From positions 1-45,412 of the forward strand of contig CAIMBK010000096.1 in NCBI GenBank assembly GCA_903839195.1: a DNA stretch of 45,412 nt, given 5' to 3'. Positions 38,736 to 45,412 of the stretch are shown piece by piece (position 1 is the stretch's first letter; the number at the start of each line of letters is the position of its first letter). Source of the DNA: an uncultured Bacteroidota bacterium. Its GTDB lineage: Bacteria; Bacteroidota; Bacteroidia; Flavobacteriales; Flavobacteriaceae. The position numbers were made by a program, and so were the translations under genes. The notes under the pieces were generated by a model that did not search any database, had not been told where the DNA came from, and saw only the letters and a list, made by a program, of their open reading frames with translations.

Positions 38736-39503
38736 TTATAAATCTATTTTTTTAAATTTTATCATTGATACGATCATTGGAATTACAATCCATAAGCACA
38801 GTAATATAAAGGAAATTATTAATCCCAAATAGGTTCCGAAAAAATCTTTAAAAATAGCGCCGGTATAGCCCATCATTGCCGATTGATCCAATTGCAAAAG
38901 AATTTGTATGCGGGCTAAATCAATTGGGCTAAAAGCGGTAACTCCTACCATTGCTTTTTCAATTGGATATTCCGAAAATTGAAACAACAAAAACAAAACA
39001 ATCCCGTCAAATAGCATTGCAAAATACAACCAAGTCAAAATAGCAATTCCGATTCCTTTTGCTTTATCTCGGGAAAGTATTGTGCATAAAAAAGCTAGCG
39101 AAACAAAAACAACAGAAATCAAGCAACCTACTATAAACATTAGCACTCCAACCGTTTCGGGTGCATTGAGTAAAAGTGGAATGCCAGCGCCAATGAAAAA
39201 TGCTAAAATCAAGGAAAGTGAAAGTCCGATAAATAAACTCATCCAGATTTTTTTTCTTTTAATGGGTTGGCTCAATAATAGTTCAATGAATTCTGCGCTA
39301 TTATAGAGGTAAATTGTTGCAAAAAGTATTGAAAATAAAGGAACCGTAAATAATATTACATTCAATAGGGTTAATAATCCTTTGGCTGAATTGTCTTCTA
39401 ATGCAAATGCGCTCCATGACAAAAGAGCCAATAATAAGGTATAAACTAAAATAATTTTATTCCTAACTATATCTATAAAAATGATTTTAATTATACGATT
39501 CAT
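38736..39503 (-). CDS. nosY: NosY-type ABC transporter permease
   Basis: Six-helix membrane protein, overlapping the ATPase gene in a nos cluster. Confidence 0.9.
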   Translation of the reverse strand: MNRIIKIIFIDIVRNKIILVYTLLLALLSWSAFALEDNSAKGLLTLLNVILFTVPLFSILFATIYLYNSAEFIELLLSQPIKRKKIWMSLFIGLSLSLILAFFIGAGIPLLLNAPETVGVLMFIVGCLISVVFVSLAFLCTILSRDKAKGIGIAILTWLYFAMLFDGIVLFLLFQFSEYPIEKAMVGVTAFSPIDLARIQILLQLDQSAMMGYTGAIFKDFFGTYLGLIISFILLCLWIVIPMIVSMIKFKKIDL

Positions 39504-40209
39504 GGCTGCTGGTTTTTAGAATTTGTGCAATTGCTTTTGATATTTTTTGTTCTTTGGTGTTTTCTAATAGTGTAGAAATATTTTTATGAAATTGAACTTT
39601 TCCATCTTGCATATAAATAATTTGGGTAATTAAATCATCCAATTCACTTAAAAGATGGGAAGTAATCAGAATTAATTTGCCTTTATTTTTTTCACGAATA
39701 ATCTTTTCTTTTAATATTTCGGATGCTAGAGGATCTAATCCCGCGGTGGGTTCGTCAAGGATAAGCACATCGGGATTAAATAAGAACGCTAAAGTTGCGC
39801 TTACTTTTTGTGTAGTTCCGCCAGAAAGCGTACGCATAGGTTTGTCAAATATTTTTTCTAGTTCAAATTCTCTTATTAATTCCTCGTCCAAATTTTGATT
39901 TGAATTTCGGATAGTTTTCATCATTTTCAAAATTTGTCCAATGCTCATATAATCCGGATACTTGCCTATTTGGGGCATATATCCAATTTTTTCCCGATAA
40001 TCAAATTGTCCTAATATTGATTTATTTTGAAATAAAATGTCGCCTTTCGTAGGAATAACCATTCCCAAAATACTTTTAATTAAGGTAGTTTTTCCACAGC
40101 CATTTGGTCCAATAAGCGCAATGCATTCTCCTTTGTTAAATGTCAAGTTTAGATTATTTAAAACAGTCGATTTTCCAAAAGTTTTTGAAATATTTTTTAT
40201 AGTAATCAT
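39487..40209 (-). CDS. nosF: NosF-type ABC transporter ATP-binding protein
   Basis: Walker A GPNGCGKTTLIKS, signature LSGGTTQKVSA, Walker B VLILDEPTAGLDP. Confidence 0.95.
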   Translation of the reverse strand: MITIKNISKTFGKSTVLNNLNLTFNKGECIALIGPNGCGKTTLIKSILGMVIPTKGDILFQNKSILGQFDYREKIGYMPQIGKYPDYMSIGQILKMMKTIRNSNQNLDEELIREFELEKIFDKPMRTLSGGTTQKVSATLAFLFNPDVLILDEPTAGLDPLASEILKEKIIREKNKGKLILITSHLLSELDDLITQIIYMQDGKVQFHKNISTLLENTKEQKISKAIAQILKTSSHESYN

Positions 40210-41438
40210 AATGATAATGAGTGTGTTAAAGGAAAATTATCTATGAAATTATCGGGCGTAATGCTGGGTAATATTTTCTCGGATTTATCCAAAAGCGTGA
40301 TCATAAAACTTCTAAAAAGCAACATTGCCGAAGGATTTTTTTCTGTTAAAACTGCGAACAAACTTAAAGGATGAAATGGCACATCTCCTACTCCATTTTT
40401 ATTCAAATCATAGCCCTCGTATTTGTCCCAATAATTGCCATTAAAACAATTAAGAACCAAACTCCCATTGGTGCTAATGTCAAAAGTATTTCCTACAAAA
40501 TTATTTTCTCTTATTGTATTATCCATACAACTTGCTTGGATTTTCATTCCCCAACCATTGGATTCAAAGATGTTTTTTTCAACCAAAATCCGATTGGTTC
40601 CTTCCATATAAATTCCAGAAGTGTTTTTGTCAAATTTGTTTCCAATAATAAAACTATCCGAAATTTCTTTAAGTAAAAGTCCGTAGGCGGCATCGCCCCA
40701 GTTTTCTTCAAAATAATTGTTAAACATTTTGACTCTTTTTGTAAACATAACTGCAACACCTGCGCCATTGGATTTAAAAATATTAGAAATATAGGCATCA
40801 TCGTTTGAAAACATAAAATGCAAACCATATCGAATATTTTGGGTCGAAATGTTCCTCCAAATTACAGAATTGGTTACAAATTCAAAATAAATTCCATCCC
40901 GATGCCCCGATATTGTATTCCCGATAATTTGAAGACTATCGCTTTTCCAACAATGAATCCCATTTCCTATTTGCTGTTCGTCTTTGCCAAAAGCGAGTAA
41001 TTTGTTGTTTTTTATGATGCAATTGGTTCCGTTTTGAATATATATTCCAAAGAAATTATCATCCAAAATATTATTTTGAATCACAACATGATTTCGATTA
41101 TACACTTTAATTCCACAAGGATCATCAAGCGTTGCAAAGCCCGATTTAATGATTTTAAAACCATCAACAATTACATTATCGGCTTTTATTGAAAGTACTT
41201 CAAATTTTTTCTGACCATCTAATACAGGGTGATTTTTGCCTATAAAAACAATTTTTTTATTAATGACAATAGTCCCCTCTTTATAAATTCCATAAGAAAC
41301 AATAATGGTGTCGCCGTCCCTTGACAAAGCGATTGCTTTCTTAATATTTTTAATGGGTTTGTTTGCACCAACTTCAATCACATTGGCATGAATAAATGTG
41401 GACAACAAGAATAGTAGATAAATTATTTTTTTTATCAT
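40206..41438 (-). CDS. nosD: Nitrous oxide reductase maturation protein NosD
   Basis: Signal peptide and parallel beta-helix repeats (NHVVIQNNILDDNFFGIYIQNGTNCIIKNNKL); nos context. Confidence 0.95.
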   Translation of the reverse strand: MIKKIIYLLFLLSTFIHANVIEVGANKPIKNIKKAIALSRDGDTIIVSYGIYKEGTIVINKKIVFIGKNHPVLDGQKKFEVLSIKADNVIVDGFKIIKSGFATLDDPCGIKVYNRNHVVIQNNILDDNFFGIYIQNGTNCIIKNNKLLAFGKDEQQIGNGIHCWKSDSLQIIGNTISGHRDGIYFEFVTNSVIWRNISTQNIRYGLHFMFSNDDAYISNIFKSNGAGVAVMFTKRVKMFNNYFEENWGDAAYGLLLKEISDSFIIGNKFDKNTSGIYMEGTNRILVEKNIFESNGWGMKIQASCMDNTIRENNFVGNTFDISTNGSLVLNCFNGNYWDKYEGYDLNKNGVGDVPFHPLSLFAVLTEKNPSAMLLFRSFMITLLDKSEKILPSITPDNFIDNFPLTHSLSL

Positions 41439-41478
41439 TTGAATAAATTGCTTTAATAAAAACTAAATTAACAGCCTC

Positions 41479-42495
41479 CTAATTATTCAAAATTGAATTC
41501 CAAGTAATTGTTTTGGCTTTGTATTTTTTATTCACTTCATTTTTGATGTTTTCATTTGAAAAAGCAATAATTCCGCCTCGCATTGGGCTGTGAATAGCAT
41601 CGCTTGAAAGAAAATAAGCCGATGAAGCTGGAATTAATATATTTTGTTTGGAATAATCATGAACAAAATAGGCCGCAATTGAATTTTTGGGATTTTCTTT
41701 GCAATAATTTACCATACATATAATATCGTCAAATTTATACGCTCTTCCTTTTTCAGTAATAATTTCTGAACCAAATTGTCCGTCAGAAATTCCCATCGAA
41801 CAATAATCGCAATTGTCTTTATTTAAATTGATTGGTATTGCATTAGAATTGGAACACGAAAAAAAAGTGAATGAAAAAAATAGCAAACACACTACTGTTG
41901 TTTTTCGGATACTGAATTTTAATACCCATTTAGAATCATTTATTACAATAAAAAATAAAATTATAGCCGCTAAAATAAGCAACCAGCCACCAATATCAGG
42001 AATCGAATAGGCACCGAAATTAAGAAGTTGCTTGTATCCAATTAATGGCGGTTGATATGCCATTCCGGGTACGACAATTGCAGCATTTGGATCAAGATTA
42101 TGTCCATATTCATAGTTCCATCTGTAGAAATCCACACCTGCCAAAACTCCAAAAAGCAAAAAAGTGGATAACAGTATAATCACTCCTTTTCTTTTGGCCA
42201 CAAAAACCATTGATAAAGCAAATAATCCAAAAAAGACAAAAATGTAGGGTATTATTTGAAATTCAGGGAAATCTTCTTTATGTAGGGTTTTCATGCCTAT
42301 ATAATGATTTAAACCGTTTATAATATCAACGTCACCGCCAATTTTATTTGCGTATAATTGAAGGACTAATCCTTCCGGATATTGAGGAGCTGTTAATTCT
42401 ATTCGCCACATTGGGAATAATAACGACGAGAAAAACAATCCACTAACAACCAAAAGCAACACTTTTGAAAGCACCGGTATTTTTGAAATATTCAT
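41479..42495 (-). CDS. nosL: Membrane protein fused to C-terminal NosL domain
   Basis: N-terminal about 200 aa with TM helices; C-terminal lipobox-like FFSCSNS, DNCDYCSMGISDGQFGSEIITEKGRAYKFDDIICM typical of NosL. Confidence 0.9.
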   Translation of the reverse strand: MNISKIPVLSKVLLLVVSGLFFSSLLFPMWRIELTAPQYPEGLVLQLYANKIGGDVDIINGLNHYIGMKTLHKEDFPEFQIIPYIFVFFGLFALSMVFVAKRKGVIILLSTFLLFGVLAGVDFYRWNYEYGHNLDPNAAIVVPGMAYQPPLIGYKQLLNFGAYSIPDIGGWLLILAAIILFFIVINDSKWVLKFSIRKTTVVCLLFFSFTFFSCSNSNAIPINLNKDNCDYCSMGISDGQFGSEIITEKGRAYKFDDIICMVNYCKENPKNSIAAYFVHDYSKQNILIPASSAYFLSSDAIHSPMRGGIIAFSNENIKNEVNKKYKAKTITWNSILNN

Positions 42496-42581
42496 AAATA
42501 GTAAAGTAAAATTTATTTAAATCGGTAAAAACTATTTAACCCAAGTGACATTCAAATAAAATTAGAAAACATGGATTAAAA

Positions 42582-42609
42582 AAGGGAACCGTTTTATTGG
42601 TTCCCCTTA
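42582..42609 (-). terminator. Rho-independent terminator between nosZ and nosL
   Basis: Minus strand AAGGGGAACC-aataaaac-GGTTCCCTTTTTT, 12 nt after the nosZ stop. Confidence 0.85.
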
Positions 42610-42620
42610 TTGATTTCTAA

Positions 42621-44597
42621 CTATTTTGTCGAAGGTAGGTTTGTACCTAAACTAAATGTTAGCGGCACTTTGCTTCCTGCTGGTGAAACTCTTACATATC
42701 CTTGCATTTCTTGGTGCAAAGCACTACAGAAATCGGTACAATAAAATGGGAAGATACCTACTTTATTAGGAATCCATTTTAAGGTACTGGTTTCCCCTGG
42801 CATGATGAGCAACTCGGCATTGTCGGCTCCTTTTATAGCAAATCCGTGAGGAACATCCCAATCTTGTTCTAAATTAGTCACGTGAAAATACACTTCGTCT
42901 CCTACTTTTATTCCTTCGATATTATCGGATGCAAAGTGAGAACGGATAGAAGTCATATAAACATCGACTCTATTTCCTTTTCTAACTACCTTGGATTCTT
43001 TTTCTCCTTTGGTTACAAAAGGATGATTATTTTCCTCTATTTTATAGAATTTCAACTGCCCATTATTTCGAATTAAATCGGCTGGTGCTGCTTGTGCATA
43101 ATGCGGTTCTCCAATGGTTGGGAAATCTAAAATCAATTGCATTTTGTCACCGCTAATGTCAAATATCTGGGCACTTTGAGCTAATTCAGGACCTGTTGGT
43201 AAATATCTGTCTTTTGTTATTTTGTTGTAAGCAACCAAGTATTTTCCAAAAGGTTTTTTACTATCACCTCCAGGAATACACAAGTGACCTACAGAATAAT
43301 AAGTAGGAACTCTGTCTAAAACTTTCAAAGATTTGATGTCCCATTTCACCACTTCAGAAGAAACGAAGAAGGTAGTATAGGCATTTCCTTTTCCGTCAAA
43401 TTCAGTATGTAATGGTCCAAGACCCGGTTTTTTAACTTCACCGTGCAATGCCGCTTCATATTTAATTACAGGAATTCCTTCATATTCTCCGTCGAATTGT
43501 TTGTTTTTGATAGCATTTTGCATTTTATCGAAACTAAACACAGGAATCAAAGCAGCCAATTTTCCAGAACCTACAATGTATTCACCTGTTGGATCCACAT
43601 CACAACCGTGAGGCGATTTTGGACAAGGAATCATATAACAAATGTCTTTTAATTCTTTTGCACTTAAAACTAAAACTTGGGTTCTGATTTCAGATTTGGC
43701 AGTATGTGTTTTTTCGTCATAGACATTGTGAGCATATTTTGTAGCTACTTTTTTACCTTTTCCTGCTTTAACATATTCTTCGGCTTTTTTCCAATTGACA
43801 GCCATAATAAAATCTTTGTCTTTTTGAGAGGCATTCACTTCTAGCAACGTATTGGCTTGTTCGGTATTGTAACAAGAAAAGAAAAACCAACCATGCGATT
43901 TACCTTTACCAGCGTGACTTAAATCGAAGTTTACTCCAGGAGCTTCTATTTGGAAAGCAATATCCATTTCGCCTGCTTTACCCACTTTTACAAAACTTAA
44001 ATAACCTTTGAAATTTTCTTTGTAGGTATTAATTGGAACATCACCGTTTGCATTATCTGGCGGAACGCTAAAACGGGTTCCTGCCACAACATATTCTGTA
44101 TTTTCTGTGATGAAAGGAGAAGAGTGATTTCCTGCACTGTTTGGCAATTCGATAATTTCTTTTGTAGTGAATGTTTTTAAGTCTACACGAGCAATACGAG
44201 GCGTGTTGTTTGCATTGGCAAAAAGCCAACGACCATCAACTTCACCATTCGTTTGAGACAATTCGGTATGATGTTGGTCATCCCAAGGCACAAAACCGTG
44301 AGAGGTGTTTAACATAGGTTTTGTTTCTTCATTGTAGCCATAACCACTTTGAGGATCGGCAGAAAAAACAGGAATGACTCTAAAAAGTCTTCCGCTTGGC
44401 AATCCATAAACGCTTACTTGACCACTAAAACCTCCTGAAACGAAATTATAAAATTCATCGTATTTACCTGGAGCTACATATGCTTTTTGCGCGGCATCTC
44501 CATTTACAGCATCTTCTGAATTTTTTGGTTTACATGAGCTAAAAAATGCAGCTACCAAAACAATGGCTAATGTTGCTTTTAAAAATTTATTTTTCAT
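42621..44597 (-). CDS. nosZ: Nitrous-oxide reductase, clade II (Sec-type, lipoprotein signal)
   Basis: DDQHHTELSQTNGEVDGRWLFANANNTPRIARVD, CPKSPHGCDVDPTGEY, CuA motif FYCTDFCSALHQEM; signal AAFFSSCKPK, no twin Arg. Confidence 0.98.
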   Translation of the reverse strand: MKNKFLKATLAIVLVAAFFSSCKPKNSEDAVNGDAAQKAYVAPGKYDEFYNFVSGGFSGQVSVYGLPSGRLFRVIPVFSADPQSGYGYNEETKPMLNTSHGFVPWDDQHHTELSQTNGEVDGRWLFANANNTPRIARVDLKTFTTKEIIELPNSAGNHSSPFITENTEYVVAGTRFSVPPDNANGDVPINTYKENFKGYLSFVKVGKAGEMDIAFQIEAPGVNFDLSHAGKGKSHGWFFFSCYNTEQANTLLEVNASQKDKDFIMAVNWKKAEEYVKAGKGKKVATKYAHNVYDEKTHTAKSEIRTQVLVLSAKELKDICYMIPCPKSPHGCDVDPTGEYIVGSGKLAALIPVFSFDKMQNAIKNKQFDGEYEGIPVIKYEAALHGEVKKPGLGPLHTEFDGKGNAYTTFFVSSEVVKWDIKSLKVLDRVPTYYSVGHLCIPGGDSKKPFGKYLVAYNKITKDRYLPTGPELAQSAQIFDISGDKMQLILDFPTIGEPHYAQAAPADLIRNNGQLKFYKIEENNHPFVTKGEKESKVVRKGNRVDVYMTSIRSHFASDNIEGIKVGDEVYFHVTNLEQDWDVPHGFAIKGADNAELLIMPGETSTLKWIPNKVGIFPFYCTDFCSALHQEMQGYVRVSPAGSKVPLTFSLGTNLPSTK

Positions 44598-44637
44598 AAT
44601 ACTCTGTTTATTTAAGTGTTAATTTTATTTATAATGC

Positions 44638-45108
44638 TTATTTAATACCATCATTTTTACGCATATACTCTAATAAATTTCGTGCATCTGTATCAGAAAG
44701 CGATTGATTTGGCATACGAACCAAACATATTTCTAATAACGCTTGTAATTTTGGATCTTTATCAATCATTGGGTCTGGATTTGTAATAAAATTCATAATC
44801 CATTCTGGCTTATAACGAGAAATTACTCCTTTCCATCCAGGACCAACTAATTTTTCATCGGTCAATTTATGACACGCGGCACATTTTACAGATTGTATTT
44901 TTTCACCTTCTGCCGCCAATGATTCATTAAGTTTATCTCCTAAATCTACTGTGGTAAATTTTCCTATACCCCTATTCGGGTCATAAGTAGTTGGGTCAAT
45001 CGGTGTTTTTGATGTTTCATCACTTTTAGAAAAATCATCTGAATTTTTTTTGTTACCACATGAGGTAACCATTATTAATGCAGTAATAAACATAGCTAAT
45101 TTGTACAT
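44638..45108 (-). CDS. c-type cytochrome lipoprotein
   Basis: Lipobox (IMVTSCGN), one heme motif KCAACHK, distal PGWKGVI and RMPNQSLSDTDARNLLEYM. Confidence 0.95.
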   Translation of the reverse strand: MYKLAMFITALIMVTSCGNKKNSDDFSKSDETSKTPIDPTTYDPNRGIGKFTTVDLGDKLNESLAAEGEKIQSVKCAACHKLTDEKLVGPGWKGVISRYKPEWIMNFITNPDPMIDKDPKLQALLEICLVRMPNQSLSDTDARNLLEYMRKNDGIK

Positions 45109-45160
45109 AGAATTTGGTTTTAAAATTTCTTAGACAAATTTCCGAATTGAAATGCAGTTG

Positions 45161-45182
45161 AAATATGATTTAAATCATATTT
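45161..45182. promoter_or_regulatory. 22-bp perfect palindrome upstream of the cytochrome c-nos operon (Crp/Fnr-type site)
   Basis: AAATATGATTTAAATCATATTT; core ATATGA-N6-TCATAT identical in arms to 35869-35886; minus-strand GAAATTTG box at 45142-45135. Confidence 0.78.
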
Positions 45183-45224
45183 TGATAATTTGTTTAATAA
45201 TAAATGTCGACGGAAATTTTCACC

Positions 45225-45257
45225 AAAAAAATAGCGGCCTTAAAAGCCGCTATTTTT
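45225..45257. terminator. Terminator downstream of the partial OmpA gene
   Basis: AAAAATAGCGGC-cttaaaa-GCCGCTATTTTT. Confidence 0.85.
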
Positions 45258-45279
45258 GATATTCTATTTTGGTTGTAAA

Positions 45280-45412
45280 TTACTTCACGATTAAGAATTC
45301 TGCGCGTCGGTTTTGAGCGTGTTGTTCTTCGGTGCAGGTTTCTTTGCAGTCCGCTTTTGGTCCGGTTTCCCCGAAGCCTTTTCCTGTGATTCTGCTTGCA
45401 GCGATTCCTTTC
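45280..45412 (-). CDS. OmpA family protein, C-terminal part only (runs off the window)
   Basis: Minus strand KGIAASRITGKGFGETGPKADCKETCTEEQHAQNRRAEFLIVK*, an OmpA peptidoglycan-binding C-terminus. Confidence 0.85.
   Translation of the reverse strand, partial: KGIAASRITGKGFGETGPKADCKETCTEEQHAQNRRAEFLIVK

Noticed and set aside
1-45412. Prophage, transposase or integrase genes
   Set aside because: None of the ORFs shows transposase, integrase or phage structural motifs; island boundaries can only be inferred from gene relics.

Overview
AT-rich Bacteroidota DNA, very likely Flavobacterium or a close relative (SusC/SusD, PorP/SprF, T9SS type-B sorting domain, TAnnTTTG-like promoters). Left third (1-11.3 kb) is mostly core genome: alaS, an M23 peptidase, a MerR regulator, a LemA-TPM-TPM module, der, era and an initiator tRNA. 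11.6-28.6 kb is a polysaccharide/amino-sugar utilisation locus: SASA-type esterase, NagB fused to a PIG-L deacetylase domain, a CsxA-like GH2 exo-beta-D-glucosaminidase, GDPD lipoprotein, XylR/AraC-type regulator, GH20 hexosaminidase, PD40 lipoprotein, SusD, SusC. 29.2-35 kb holds an OmpA/PD40, PorP/SprF and type-B gliding-CTD surface protein cassette. 35.9-45.2 kb is a nitrous-oxide respiration island: Crp/Fnr regulator, heme-copper-oxidase-like membrane protein, fasciclin lipoprotein, and on the minus strand cytochrome c - nosZ (clade II, lipoprotein signal) - nosL fusion - nosD - nosF - nosY. Main non-annotated observations: (1) three TGA-N6-TCA palindromes in front of the Crp/Fnr gene, the fasciclin gene and the nos operon, each centred exactly 29.5 bp from the start of a TAnnTTTG-like box; (2) a relic group III truncated hemoglobin after nosY that lost its ATG and its heme-binding middle; (3) a deacetylase/deaminase/exo-glucosaminidase gene set suggesting a GlcN-centred route; (4) two copies of a structured interspersed element; (5) a strong terminator directly after nosZ inside the operon. 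All calls come from reading the sequence; no database search was run.
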